Shown here: positions 8,468-21,145 of the stretch, in pieces
Numbering within the stretch: position 1 is the stretch's first letter
Layout of the letters: every line of letters begins with the position of its first letter
From: Streptomyces sp. 11x1
GTDB lineage: Bacteria; Actinomycetota; Actinomycetes; Streptomycetales; Streptomycetaceae
Assembly (NCBI RefSeq): GCF_032598905.1
Contig: NZ_CP122458.1
Span: forward strand, 6,039,001-6,103,000
Direction: 5' to 3'
DNA: 64,000 bases
Translations under genes and position numbers: made by a program
The notes under the pieces: generated by a model
What the model saw: only the letters and a program-made list of their open reading frames with translations
Databases searched by the model: none
What the model was told of the DNA's origin: nothing

Positions 8468-11365
8468 TCACAGCGCCACGGGCTGCCATTCCTGGTTGGA
8501 GCCGCCGTTCGCGGGCCACTGGATGACCTTGGCGCCGTCGGCGGTGGATCCGCTCTGCACGTCCGCGCACAGCCCGCTCTTGATGTTGACGAGGCGGTAG
8601 TGGCCGCTGGTGGCCGCCGGAACGAGCTTCCACCACTGGTGGGTGCCGCCCGCGTCCGACCGCTGGTCCAGGGCCGTGCCGTTGCTGGTGGAGCCGCCCG
8701 GGACGTCGAGCACCTTGCCGCTGTTGACGTTGGACAGGCGGAACGAGCCGTCGTGGTCGGGGAGCAGCTTCCACTGCTGGTTCGCGCCGCCGGACGACCT
8801 GTACTGGATGACGGCCGCGCCGTCGGCGGTGGAGGAGCCGGAGACGTCCATGACCTTGCCGCTCTTGCGGTTGACCAGCTTGAAGGGGCCGGTCAGCAGG
8901 CCGATCGTGATCGTCGTGCTCGTTCCCGCGGTCAGCGACACCCTGCGGGCGTGGTTGCCCAGCGACGACGTGGTGACCGTCGCGCCGGTGCTGAGAGAGG
9001 TGATGCCGCGCCGGCAGATGAAGGTGATGTTCTGGTCGATGTCGGAGGTGAGCGTGACGGTGGCCGTGCGGGCCGCCGTGTCCCAGGTCATGGACTGGAC
9101 GGTGACGCGGTTGCGGCCGCGGACGCCCTTGACGGTGCCCTTCGCGAGCTGGTCGGGGAGGGCGGGGAGGATCTCGAGGACACCGGGGCGGCTGTAGACG
9201 AGTGCTTCGCCGAGGACGGCGGGGATGGCGTTGGCGGCGTCGCAGTTGTAGATGTCCAGGTTGGGGTTGTGGGAGGTCATCAGAGACCGCCACACCATGT
9301 TCTTGCCGTAGATCTTCAGCAGGTTGCCGTAGACGCCGGGGCCGTCCTTGAGGCGGGCGCGGGCCAGGGCGCGGTGGAGGCTGCCGTGGGCGGAGTAACC
9401 CCCGTCGCCTCGCCTGTCCAGGGCCTTGGCCGCGTACTTGACGAGGTCGGGCTTGTCCTCGGGGTTGATCTCGTGCAGCGGCCAGGCGCCGTACAGGTGT
9501 TGGACGTGCCGGTGGTCGTAGCGGTCGGTCAGGCCCGGCCAGGACCACTCGGCGAGCGCCCCGTCGCTGTTGACGGTGTAGTCGGGCAGCTTGGCGAGCA
9601 GGGCGGTCCAGCGCTGCACGCCCTGGCCGCTGCCCTGTTCCAGGCCTAGGGTGTTCGCCGCGTCGATCGCGGCCTCCAGGGCGTGCCGGCCGGCCATGAT
9701 GTCGCCGGTGGCGTTGATGGAGAACGCCTGGCTGGTGCTGAGCGGCCTGTTCTCCATGGAGTAGGAGGGGACGAAGACGGCCTTGCCGTCGGCGTCGGTG
9801 CGGGTGAGGAAGTCCTCGTAGAACAGGGCCAGTTCCATCAGGGCCGGACCGAGCTTGTTCTTCAGGAAGGCGCTGTCGCCGGTGACCTGGTAGTACTCCA
9901 CGAGCGGGTAGAGCAGCCAGTCGGCGCCGCCGGTCCAGGCCTCTCCGGGGAAGCTGGTGTTGTTGAAGTGCAGCATGTGCCCGTACTCGCCGTCGGTCCG
10001 GGACGGGGCGAGGAAGCCGCGGGCGCCGTAGAGGTTGGTGGCGTTGTCGCGCCAGTGCTGCAACTGCCCGAGGACCAGGTCGAAGTAGCCCTGCATCGCG
10101 TCGGTGAGGTCGAGGATGTTGCCGCCGGCGACCTGCAGGTTGACGTTGGCGTCGGTGGTGAAGTCGTCGGCCCAGGAGCCGTTCCAGGTGCCCGTCCAGA
10201 TGCCGGTCAGGCGTGGCGGCAGGACACCACTGGAACTGATGAAGAGATAGCGGCCGGAGTCGTACATCCGCTCCAGCAGGGCGACGTCGATGGCGGACGC
10301 GTTGTTGTTCTGACGGGCTATGAGCTCGCTGGTGGCGAGCCGGCGGTCGGCGGCGGAGACGTCGAGGTCGATGCTGGAGCGGTCGTACATGGCCTGGTGC
10401 TTCGGGGCGTGGCGGCCCAGGAGGGTGGCGTAGTCGGCCGTCAGCCCGGCGAGGGCGGTCTCCAGGGGCCGGCTGTTCCAGCCGGTGGAGGTCTCGTACC
10501 GGCCGAGCTTGGTCAGCAGCAGCACCTTGGTGGCCTTGGCGACCACCAGGGTCTGCCCGTCGGCGGTGACGGAGGAGCCGCTGCCTGAGGCCACGACGCG
10601 GGTGACGCCCTCGTAGCCGTACGCGCCGCCGGAGGGGTAGGTGCCGCGCAGGTTCAGGTAGCCGTCGCCGCCGGTGACGGTGGCGGTGGTGGAGAAGGAC
10701 ACTCTGGTCGGCACGCCCGTAAGAGCGGTGTTGACGCTGATGGTGGTGTCCACGGTGCGGCCGGTGGCGGGCAGCAGCTCGTGGACGATGACCTGGTCGG
10801 CGCGGGAGACGAAGACCTGGCGCTTCCAGGTGCCGTACTGGTCGGTCCAGGTGTGGGTGACCTCTCCGGTGCGGAAGTCGGTGACGCGGGCGAAGTCGTT
10901 GACGGTGGTCATGCCCGGGGTGCTGAGCTGGAGTTCGTAGCCGGGGTGGAAGGTCTGGGTCCAGCGCAGGCTCCAGCCGCCTGCGAAGGTCGTGGAGGCA
11001 CCGGAGTAGTCGCCGGCCAGTGCCTGGTCCCGGGCGGCTTCGAGCTTCCCGGAGAGCACCGGGGGCATGACGTTCCGGGTGCCGTTGGGCAGCACGAACC
11101 GGTGATGGTTGAGGATCATCTTCTCGAGGGTGGGCGCCCCGTAGTAGACGGCCCCGTACTCGCCGTTTCCGCTCAGGAACCCGTCGGTCCAGGCGGAGGC
11201 GGTGGCGTTGTCCCAGATGCCGCGGTCGGGCAGGGTGACCTGGGGCGGTACGGCCGCGGCGGCCCGGTCGGCGAAGACGAAGCCGGGCAGGGCAGCGGCG
11301 CCCGTGGCGAGGGCGGCCGTGGTGAGGAAACGCCGACGGTTGAGGGGAAGCTCGGGCAGCGGCAT
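8468..11365 (-). CDS. Secreted GH95-like alpha-L-fucosidase with C-terminal RICIN module
   Basis: 965 residues. The N terminus is a Tat signal (NRRRFLTTAALATGAAALPG...ADRAAAA). The N-terminal beta-sandwich starts IWDNATASAWTDGFLSGNGEYGA. An (alpha/alpha)6 barrel follows with GH95 landmarks: DANVNLQVAGGN (paired Asn of the active site), a SYSMENRP segment for the general acid, and DHRHVQHLYGAWPLHEINP. From about residue 820 there are three QxW-type repeats of a ricin/CBM13 lectin fold (SGKVMDVSGSSTADGAAVIQ and variants). GH95 releases L-fucose (some members L-galactose) from fucosylated glycans. This fits the 6-deoxysugar operon at 30249-42977. The GYSAHGSLHRALARARLKDG stretch differs from canonical members, so specificity may be shifted. 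Confidence 0.85.
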   Translation of the reverse strand: MPLPELPLNRRRFLTTAALATGAAALPGFVFADRAAAAVPPQVTLPDRGIWDNATASAWTDGFLSGNGEYGAVYYGAPTLEKMILNHHRFVLPNGTRNVMPPVLSGKLEAARDQALAGDYSGASTTFAGGWSLRWTQTFHPGYELQLSTPGMTTVNDFARVTDFRTGEVTHTWTDQYGTWKRQVFVSRADQVIVHELLPATGRTVDTTISVNTALTGVPTRVSFSTTATVTGGDGYLNLRGTYPSGGAYGYEGVTRVVASGSGSSVTADGQTLVVAKATKVLLLTKLGRYETSTGWNSRPLETALAGLTADYATLLGRHAPKHQAMYDRSSIDLDVSAADRRLATSELIARQNNNASAIDVALLERMYDSGRYLFISSSGVLPPRLTGIWTGTWNGSWADDFTTDANVNLQVAGGNILDLTDAMQGYFDLVLGQLQHWRDNATNLYGARGFLAPSRTDGEYGHMLHFNNTSFPGEAWTGGADWLLYPLVEYYQVTGDSAFLKNKLGPALMELALFYEDFLTRTDADGKAVFVPSYSMENRPLSTSQAFSINATGDIMAGRHALEAAIDAANTLGLEQGSGQGVQRWTALLAKLPDYTVNSDGALAEWSWPGLTDRYDHRHVQHLYGAWPLHEINPEDKPDLVKYAAKALDRRGDGGYSAHGSLHRALARARLKDGPGVYGNLLKIYGKNMVWRSLMTSHNPNLDIYNCDAANAIPAVLGEALVYSRPGVLEILPALPDQLAKGTVKGVRGRNRVTVQSMTWDTAARTATVTLTSDIDQNITFICRRGITSLSTGATVTTSSLGNHARRVSLTAGTSTTITIGLLTGPFKLVNRKSGKVMDVSGSSTADGAAVIQYRSSGGANQQWKLLPDHDGSFRLSNVNSGKVLDVPGGSTSNGTALDQRSDAGGTHQWWKLVPAATSGHYRLVNIKSGLCADVQSGSTADGAKVIQWPANGGSNQEWQPVAL

Positions 11366-11409
11366 GGGGCGACTCCGTTGTCGGACGGTGAGTGCAACCG
11401 GACGGCTGA

Positions 11410-11440
11410 GGCCGGCCCGTCCCTCGGGGGCGGGCCGGCC
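11410..11440 (-). terminator. Terminator after the beta-helix gene
   Basis: A perfect 10-bp GC stem (11410-11419 with 11431-11440) with an 11-nt loop lies just downstream of the leftward gene ending at 11448 and before the GH95 start. It should separate the two transcription units. Confidence 0.65.
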
Positions 11441-11447
11441 CGTGTGT

Positions 11448-14246
11448 CTACGGGGTCACGGTCAGCGCGGGCGCCATCTCGGCGGTCCCGTTGGTGAGCT
11501 TCCCGGAGCCGGTGGCGCCTTCGGAGCTGACGAAGCGCAGCTCGTGGTTCTTGCCCTCCGCGTTGCCGACGGCGAGCAGGAGCGTGGACTGATTGGCCGC
11601 GTAGGCGTTCTGGACGAAGGAGGTGATGTCGACGGTGATCTCGCGGCCGTCGATGGCGTTGCCCTGATGGGACCCGCCGCCCTCGGGGATGATGGTCGAA
11701 CCGAGGGTGAAGGTGGCCGACTTCGCGACGGAGGAGTTCGTCGCGGTGAAACTCGGCCGGTTCTGCCAGGTCATGGTGGTGATCGGGCAGGATGTGCCGC
11801 CGCCGGTGCAGGTGGTGCTGCTGACGGGTTGCACCAGCAACTGGTCGGTATCGGTCGACGGGACCGACGAGTAGCGGTGGCCGACGTAGGTGAGACGGAG
11901 TGTCGCCTGGGTTGGTGCCTTGGTGAGGCTGCCTAGGGGGAACTGGATGTAGGAGAGCTTTCCGTCCCCGGACCCCGTGGTGTACTGCTCGCCCATCAGG
12001 CCCACGCCGGTGTTGCGGGTGATGAGCGTCAGCTCCGAGGATTTGTTCTTGCTCAGGTCGCCGGTCCATGCGCCCACCCAGGTGTCGCCGTCGGCGGGGG
12101 CGCCGGCCTTGACGTTCTGGGTCTGACCGTTCGCGTCCGTGTAGGTCCTGGTCAGCGTGGAGACGCCGCTCGTCGTCAGCGGGAACTGGCCGGTGTATCT
12201 GACGAGTTGGCCCCCGACACGGATGTTGTTCAGCGTCGCGTTCGTGACGCCGGTGATCGAACTGCTCGTGTTCCGCTTCGAGAACCACACGTTGTCGAGG
12301 GTGAACGTGCCGATCGGAACCCTGGTGTACGTGTACGTGGTGCCCGACCCGTCGGGGTTGGGGGCGTACCCGTAGGTCGCTTGCTGTTCGGCGGTGATGG
12401 TCTTGGTGGCGCTGCCGTTGGAGACACTGACCGGCCCTTGGGCGAAACGGGAGTTGTCGATCGAGCTGTTCTTCACCACGATGCTCACGCTGGGGTCCCG
12501 GTTGGGGGCGTGACCCATAGTGATGCCACCGGCCGACGGCGACACGGAGTTGAAGTTGTCGAACGTGTAGCTGGTGGTCCGGTATCCGTACCCGTTGAGT
12601 CCGATCCGGATCGCGTTGCCCGCAGCGGCGGCCCAGTTCAGGGTGTTGCTGACCGAGATGTTCTTCGTGTCCTCGTCGTCCCAGTGGTAGGAGTCGAACC
12701 CGAGATCGTCGGCGACGGTGTCGTAAGCGCCTACCGCGTTGACGTAGCCCTGGACGTCGGCGGTGGAGGTGCCGAGCTGGAAGTGGTTCCACACGCCCGA
12801 GGCCAGCGGGGTGAATCCGTCGCTGGGGTTGTAGTGGCCGGAGGCGAACGCGTCGTCGTTGCCGAGGGTGAAGACACCGTTGGCGGTGATGTCCTGGCCG
12901 CTCGCGAAGTTCGTCCCGTCGATCCACGGCTGGCGGTACGGGGTGAGGGCCTTGATGTTGTTGAACCTCACCCTTTGGGCGGTGTGGGTCTCGTAGTTCC
13001 ACTGCTTCGCGTCGCGCGAATAGGTGTCGTTGAAGGTGATGTCCGACGAGTGCATGACCGTGACGCCGCCCTGGTGCTGGCTGCTGTTGGCGTCGTGCCG
13101 GTCGCCGCTGCTGGAGGCGTTGTAGTTCGCCACACCGTTGCCGTCGAAGACGCCGCGGCCGCCGAATTCGATGCTGCTCGAATTGATGATCCCGACCGCC
13201 GGCTCGTACGCCTCCATGTACGCCTGGACGCGGTTCTTCAGCAGGGCCCCTTCGTCGGTGTAGATCTTCAGCTTGCCGCCCTTGAGCTTGCTGCCGTCCA
13301 GACCGTTGACCAGGAGACCGGACCACACGTACGTGCCGTTCGGGAAGTAGAGCGTGTTGAGCGCCGTGGGGTTGGCCTTGATGGTGTCGAGGGCGGCCTG
13401 CAGTGCGTATGTGACGTCGCCTGCGGCCATCGTCCGCACCTTCGGGTAGCGCACGTTGACGCTGCTCGCGCTCACCAGGCTCCCGGCCGAGGTCTGCTGA
13501 CCGGCGGGGATGGCGGTGCCGTTGACGGTCTTGCCGGCCATGGAGCTCGTCGTCGCGGCGGGAGCCTCCTGCGCCGCGCTGTTCGGGTGCGCGGCGAGGT
13601 ACTTCGCGGCGAACTCCTGGAAGTTGAGGACACCGGTCTGGAGGTTGACGCCGGAACCGTCCGGAGCGCTCGTGGTGTTCGGGCGCCGGGCCGGGTCTTC
13701 CAGAGGGTCGTTGATGACGGCCAGGTAGGGCTGTCCCGTGGCGTTGGTCGAGTCGCCGTTGACCATCACGATCGCCTGGTTCAACCCGGCGGAGGCTGAC
13801 AACCGGAAGGTCAGGGTGTGCTTGTCCGCGCTCACCGAGACGCTGCCGGACGGGTAGTAGCGGGCCGGGTAGACGTTCACGGTGTCGATCGTGGTGCTGG
13901 GCAGCGTGACCGTGATCGTCGGTGTCCGGGAGTCCGACGCGAAACGCGCGATGTCGAAGTTGTGGCCGCTCGCGGCGTACTTGACAGCCTGGACGGGCGT
14001 GCCGGCGACGTCCACCTGGTACTTGGTGGACGCCACGTCCGGGGACGTCGTCGTACCGCCTCCCACTCCTGTCGGTGCGTAGGTGTGGACAGTGGTTGCG
14101 GCGTGTGCGGGGACGGTGGCGGTGAGCATGAGGCTCGCCGCCGCGAGGGCGGCGCCGGCAACGGCCGCGATGAAGCGCTGCACGCGTGATCTGCGGCGCG
14201 CCGGGACGGGGTTCGGGTCGGCGTCGCCGCCGGCCGGTCGGTTCAT
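11448..14246 (-). CDS. Secreted right-handed beta-helix polysaccharide hydrolase (GH49/GH28-like) with C-terminal DNRLRE-type module
   Basis: 932 residues with a Sec-type signal (RFIAAVAGAALAAASLMLTATVPAHAA). An N-terminal beta-sandwich (about 45-170) precedes a beta-helix beginning at YALQAALDTIKANPTALNTLYFPNGTYVWSG. Acidic motifs recall GH28/GH49 active sites: PWIDGTNFASGQDI, GNDDAFASGHYNP and DDLGFDSYHWDDED. From about residue 730 a separate beta-sandwich (DTWVGAWTGDLSKN...SYIQFPLG...TLRLTYVG) resembles the DNRLRE/CBM96 carbohydrate-binding fold. Dextranase- or pullulanase-like activity is possible, but the substrate is unknown. It is divergent from the LacI regulator, which may control it. 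Secretion and fold are firm; the family number is tentative. Confidence 0.7.
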   Translation of the reverse strand: MNRPAGGDADPNPVPARRRSRVQRFIAAVAGAALAAASLMLTATVPAHAATTVHTYAPTGVGGGTTTSPDVASTKYQVDVAGTPVQAVKYAASGHNFDIARFASDSRTPTITVTLPSTTIDTVNVYPARYYPSGSVSVSADKHTLTFRLSASAGLNQAIVMVNGDSTNATGQPYLAVINDPLEDPARRPNTTSAPDGSGVNLQTGVLNFQEFAAKYLAAHPNSAAQEAPAATTSSMAGKTVNGTAIPAGQQTSAGSLVSASSVNVRYPKVRTMAAGDVTYALQAALDTIKANPTALNTLYFPNGTYVWSGLLVNGLDGSKLKGGKLKIYTDEGALLKNRVQAYMEAYEPAVGIINSSSIEFGGRGVFDGNGVANYNASSSGDRHDANSSQHQGGVTVMHSSDITFNDTYSRDAKQWNYETHTAQRVRFNNIKALTPYRQPWIDGTNFASGQDITANGVFTLGNDDAFASGHYNPSDGFTPLASGVWNHFQLGTSTADVQGYVNAVGAYDTVADDLGFDSYHWDDEDTKNISVSNTLNWAAAAGNAIRIGLNGYGYRTTSYTFDNFNSVSPSAGGITMGHAPNRDPSVSIVVKNSSIDNSRFAQGPVSVSNGSATKTITAEQQATYGYAPNPDGSGTTYTYTRVPIGTFTLDNVWFSKRNTSSSITGVTNATLNNIRVGGQLVRYTGQFPLTTSGVSTLTRTYTDANGQTQNVKAGAPADGDTWVGAWTGDLSKNKSSELTLITRNTGVGLMGEQYTTGSGDGKLSYIQFPLGSLTKAPTQATLRLTYVGHRYSSVPSTDTDQLLVQPVSSTTCTGGGTSCPITTMTWQNRPSFTATNSSVAKSATFTLGSTIIPEGGGSHQGNAIDGREITVDITSFVQNAYAANQSTLLLAVGNAEGKNHELRFVSSEGATGSGKLTNGTAEMAPALTVTP

Positions 14247-14540
14247 GCCTGTCTCTCCTCCGGACGAGATCTTTTCGAGGTCTGTTCAGGCGCCCGCCGT
14301 CTGTCTGGAGGCGGCGCGGAGCACTCGCGATGCTGCGGCCGGACCGGGGCCGTTGGGGCCGTCGCGGCCGAGAGGAATACGTTGACCGATCCATGGGATC
14401 AGGTGTGGCCGGGACGTTACTGCCGGATTTCCGAAGCCGTCAATGCTCCGTGCACGTCAAGTCGAGAAAACAATCACGACCTGCCCAGGGTCTACCTACC
14501 GTGCCCCGTAAAGGCTGGATCACTGTCATGGCGCGAAGTC

Positions 14541-14569
14541 TTGCCCTGCCGTGCGAGTCGTCCTACAGT
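14541..14569 (+). promoter_or_regulatory. Sigma-70-type promoter for the LacI gene
   Basis: TTGCCC (14541-14546), a 17-nt spacer and TACAGT (14564-14569) resemble a housekeeping -35/-10 pair, 43 nt before the LacI start at 14612. The 347-nt divergent region (14247-14593) otherwise shows no clear LacI-type palindrome. Confidence 0.45.
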
Positions 14570-14611
14570 GACGCCACTTTCGTGGATCGATAAATGTTTC
14601 GGGGAGACTAC

Positions 14612-15616
14612 GTGGTGACCATGGCGGACGTGGCCGCGAAGGCGGGCGTCACCAAACAGACCGTCTCCAACGTGGTTTCGGGCAAGAAGGTACGGCCGGA
14701 GACCCTGGCGAAGGTGAACAAGGCGATCGCCGAACTCGGCTACAAGCCGAACCTGGTGGCGCGCTCACTGCGCACGGGCAGCACGTCGACGGTGGGGCTG
14801 TTCGTGCCGTCGGTGGCGAACGCCTTCTATTCGGAGGTGGTCGAGGAGGTGGAGAACCTCCTGGTCGGCCACGGATACAACCTGCTGCTAGCCACGACGC
14901 GCGACGATCCCGACTACACCCGGGCCCACCTGGAGAACCTCACCGCCCGCTCGGTGGACGCCCTGCTGGTCGCCGGGGACAACGGCGTCGAACAGCAGCT
15001 GCCGATGCTCGCCGAGGCCAACTTCCCGGTCGCCCTGTTCGCCTGGGAGGGCGACCCTCCGACCACACTCCCGGTGGTGTCCATCGACTACCAGCACGCC
15101 GGGTTCCTGGCCGGGTCTCACCTGCGGGATCTCGGCCACCGGAAGGTGGCGGTGATCGCCGACCTGCCCGCGCACACGCCGCGCGTCGCGGGGTTGCGCC
15201 GGGCGTTCGCCCCCGACGGGCTGGACGACCGCAAGGTGTTCGCCTGCACCAGCGACGACGCCGCCGGCGGTTTCGCCGCGGCCTGCGCGGCGCTGGAGGC
15301 GGATCCGGAGCTGACGGCGATCTTCGCCACCCACGACGTCCTGGCCGTCGGCGCCATAGAAGCGGTGGTCCGGTCCGGGCGGCGGGTCCCCGACGACGTC
15401 AGTGTCGTCGGCTTCGACGACATCGCCCAGGTCGGGCGGATCCGGCCGGCACTGACCACGGTCACCTTCCCCAAACGCGAGATGGCCCAGCAGGCCGTCG
15501 AACTCCTGCTGCGAGCCGTCGACTCCGGCCGGCCGCCGACCAACGTCGTATCACTGCTGCGCCCGACCCTGACCGTCCGGGACAGCAGCGGCCCCCCGCC
15601 CGGGGCGACGGCTTAG
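14612..15616 (+). CDS. LacI-family regulator of the GH2/ABC-transporter operon
   Basis: 334 residues from GTG 14612, with GGGGAG at 14601-14606. An upstream ATG at 14594 lies before the Shine-Dalgarno and is rejected. The N-terminal HTH (MADVAAKAGVTKQTVSNVVSG) and hinge helix (YKPNLVARSLRTGST) are followed by a full sugar-binding domain with GFDDIAQVGRIRPALTTV near the C terminus. Such proteins repress sugar operons and are released by a sugar inducer. It precedes, in the same direction, a GH2 enzyme and an ABC importer, and is divergent from the secreted beta-helix enzyme, so it may control both. Confidence 0.92.
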   Translation: MVTMADVAAKAGVTKQTVSNVVSGKKVRPETLAKVNKAIAELGYKPNLVARSLRTGSTSTVGLFVPSVANAFYSEVVEEVENLLVGHGYNLLLATTRDDPDYTRAHLENLTARSVDALLVAGDNGVEQQLPMLAEANFPVALFAWEGDPPTTLPVVSIDYQHAGFLAGSHLRDLGHRKVAVIADLPAHTPRVAGLRRAFAPDGLDDRKVFACTSDDAAGGFAAACAALEADPELTAIFATHDVLAVGAIEAVVRSGRRVPDDVSVVGFDDIAQVGRIRPALTTVTFPKREMAQQAVELLLRAVDSGRPPTNVVSLLRPTLTVRDSSGPPPGATA

Positions 15617-18717
<3,101 letters not shown>

Positions 18718-18759
18718 AGTCCAGCAAGGTCAGTCTCCATCACGAAGGGTTTCCCTCAC

Positions 18760-20064
18760 ATGGACCGCACCACCATACGCACCCGCAGACTCCTGGCGCT
18801 CACCACCGCGGCCGTCATGGCCTTCGGCGTCGGCGCGTGCAGCAATGACAAGAACGACTCCGCCGAAGGATCGGGCCACAGCGGGCCGGTGAAGATGGAG
18901 TTCTGGGGCTGGGCCGGCTACGAGAAGATGGTCGACCAGTGGAACGCCGCCCACCCGGACATCAAGGTCACCTTCAAGAAGATCCCGTCGGGCCCCGCGG
19001 GCGGCTACACCCAGATCAACAATGCGCTCACCGCCGGCGAGGGCCCGTGCCTGGCCCAGATCGAGTACCAGAACATCCCGTCGATGCTCGTGAAGAACTC
19101 GGTCATGGACATCACGCAGTACGCGAGCGACGGCATGGACAAGTACGTCCCGTCGGCCGTCTCCGCCTCCAGCGTCGGCGACAAGATCTACGGGGTTCCG
19201 GTGGACGTCGGTCCGATGGTCCTGTTCTACCGCAAGGACCTGTTCGCCAAGTACGGCATCAGCAAGCCGCCGGCCACCTGGGCCGAGTACAAGGCCGACG
19301 CCGAGAAGGTCAAAGAGGCCGACCCCAGTGTGAAGTTCGGCACCAAGCTCGGCGACGGCGCCGGTTTGGCCTCCTTCACCCTGCAGACCGGTCAGTCCTG
19401 GTACTCGACCAAGGGCGACAGCTGGACCGTCAGCATCGACAACCCCGGCACCCGCAAGGTCGCCGCCTACTGGCAGGACCTCAAGGACCAGGGTCTGGTG
19501 GCGAAGCACGGCAGCGCCTGGGACCCGGAGTTCAACAAGGCCTCCGAAGCCGGCAAGGTGATGACGTTCGTCGCCGCGTCCTGGGCCTCCGGCGGAATCA
19601 AGTCGGACCTGAAGGGCCAGGCCGGCAAGTGGCGGGTCGCCCCGATGCCGACCTGGGAGGCCGGAGACGGCACGAGCGCCAGCAGCGGCGGCTCGGCCAC
19701 CTCGGTGATGACCGGCTGCAAGTCGCCCCGCGAAGCAGTGCAGTTCGCCGATTTTCTCTCCAGTGACCCGCAGGCCGTGAAGACGGGCATCGAAGGCGGG
19801 CTGTACCCGGCGTCCAAGGCCGGACAGGACGACCCGTCGCTCACGGGCGGTGACCCGTTCTTCGGCGGCCAGAAGGTCGGTGACGTGTACAAGGCCTCCG
19901 CCGCGCAGGTGCCCAGCACCTGGACCAACGGCCCGACCTTCCAGCAGGTCGAGACGGACTTCACTGGTGCCATCGGCAAGGGCACCCTGCCGGAGGCGGT
20001 CACCAAGGTCCAGGCCTCGACGGTCGCCGCGATCAAGAAGCTCGGACTGTCGGTGACCGACTGA
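18760..20064 (+). CDS. Sugar ABC transporter substrate-binding lipoprotein
   Basis: 434 residues with an RR-containing lipoprotein signal and lipobox FGVGAC (Cys about residue 27). The mature part has the extracellular solute-binding family 1 pattern: KMEFWGWAGYEKMVDQWNAAHPDIKVTFKK, PVDVGPMVLFYRKDLFAKYGI and a late GGLYPASKAG. It captures an oligosaccharide outside the membrane and delivers it to the two permeases that follow. No ATPase gene is present, as is usual in Streptomyces, where a shared MsiK-type ATPase serves many importers. It is likely under the LacI regulator at 14612. Confidence 0.92.
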   Translation: MDRTTIRTRRLLALTTAAVMAFGVGACSNDKNDSAEGSGHSGPVKMEFWGWAGYEKMVDQWNAAHPDIKVTFKKIPSGPAGGYTQINNALTAGEGPCLAQIEYQNIPSMLVKNSVMDITQYASDGMDKYVPSAVSASSVGDKIYGVPVDVGPMVLFYRKDLFAKYGISKPPATWAEYKADAEKVKEADPSVKFGTKLGDGAGLASFTLQTGQSWYSTKGDSWTVSIDNPGTRKVAAYWQDLKDQGLVAKHGSAWDPEFNKASEAGKVMTFVAASWASGGIKSDLKGQAGKWRVAPMPTWEAGDGTSASSGGSATSVMTGCKSPREAVQFADFLSSDPQAVKTGIEGGLYPASKAGQDDPSLTGGDPFFGGQKVGDVYKASAAQVPSTWTNGPTFQQVETDFTGAIGKGTLPEAVTKVQASTVAAIKKLGLSVTD

Positions 20065-20090
20065 GGCAGCGCAACTCCCGCCGCCCTGAT

Positions 20091-20130
20091 GGATTCCCGC
20101 GGCCGCACGTATCGGGCGCCGCGGGAATCC
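20091..20130 (+). terminator. Intercistronic hairpin between binding protein and permease
   Basis: A perfect 13-bp stem (20091-20103 with 20118-20130) with a 14-nt loop sits in the 100-nt gap. In sugar ABC operons such hairpins attenuate read-through or protect the upstream mRNA, so that binding protein exceeds permease. Confidence 0.65.
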
Positions 20131-20164
20131 GCTCCCTGACGACGAAGCGCCCAGCGAGGTTTTC

Positions 20165-21145
20165 ATGAGCAGTCCCAGCAGCACCCGGACCGCGTCACCG
20201 CCGCAACCTGTGCCCGCGGTCACGCGCCGCGTCTCCCCCGCCGGCCGGCCGCGGCGCGCCGGCCTCCGCAGCGCGTTGACCGCGTCGGGTTTCCTGGCGC
20301 CGTTCGCGGTCCTCTTTGTGACCATGATGGTCGCGCCAATCTGTTACGCGATCTACCAGAGCTTCTTCACCGTCCGCCGCGCGGGGCTGTTCGGCGGTGC
20401 GCAGTCCACCGAGTTCACTGGACTGTCCAACTACGCCGACGCCTTTGGCGACCACGACTTCGTGGCGTCGATCGTCCGCGTCGCGCTGCTCGGCTGCGTC
20501 CAGGTCCCGTTCATGCTCGGACTGGCCCTCCTGCTCGCGCTCCTCCTCGACTCCCGCTCGGCCCGGCTGCGCAAGACCTTCCGGCTCACGTTCTTCCTGC
20601 CCTACGCGCTGCCGGGTGCGATCGCCGCGCTGATGTGGTCCTTCCTTCTGGTCAAAGACCTCTCGCCGTTCACCGAACCGCTGTCCCACCTCGGTATTCA
20701 CACCGACTTCCTGTCGCCGTCGTGGGTTCCGGTCTCGATCGGGAACATGATCACGTGGGGCTGGACCGGCTACAACATGCTGATCATCTACTCCGCGCTG
20801 CAGACGATCCCGGCCGAGGTGACGGAGGCCGCCGCGCTCGACGGCTGCACCGGATGGCGGCTGGCCTGGGCGGTGAAGATCCCGCTGGTGCGTCCCGCGC
20901 TGGTGCTGACCACGGTCTTCTCCATCATCGGGACGGCGCAGATGTACACCGAGCCCGCGGTCCTGGTCGGCGCGCGCATCGCAGGCATCGACCCGAAGTT
21001 CTCCCCGATCATGAACACGACCGTAGCCCTGGACGTGGGCGGCCAGAACGTGGCCGCCGCCCAGTCCGTCATCCTCGCGTTGATCACCCTCGTGCTCTCG
21101 TTCGGATTCCTCAAGTACACCCAGCGCAAGGGAGCGATGGCATGA
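20165..21145 (+). CDS. Sugar ABC transporter permease (first subunit)
   Basis: 326 residues, six transmembrane segments. An extended Arg-rich cytoplasmic N terminus precedes GFLAPFAVLFVTMMVAPICYAIYQS. The permease EAA loop appears as EAAALDGCTGWRLAWAVKIPLVRPAL near residue 230, the contact site for the ATPase. It is of the MalF/UgpA type, pairs with the next gene and overlaps it by 4 nt (ATGA). Confidence 0.93.
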   Translation: MSSPSSTRTASPPQPVPAVTRRVSPAGRPRRAGLRSALTASGFLAPFAVLFVTMMVAPICYAIYQSFFTVRRAGLFGGAQSTEFTGLSNYADAFGDHDFVASIVRVALLGCVQVPFMLGLALLLALLLDSRSARLRKTFRLTFFLPYALPGAIAALMWSFLLVKDLSPFTEPLSHLGIHTDFLSPSWVPVSIGNMITWGWTGYNMLIIYSALQTIPAEVTEAAALDGCTGWRLAWAVKIPLVRPALVLTTVFSIIGTAQMYTEPAVLVGARIAGIDPKFSPIMNTTVALDVGGQNVAAAQSVILALITLVLSFGFLKYTQRKGAMA

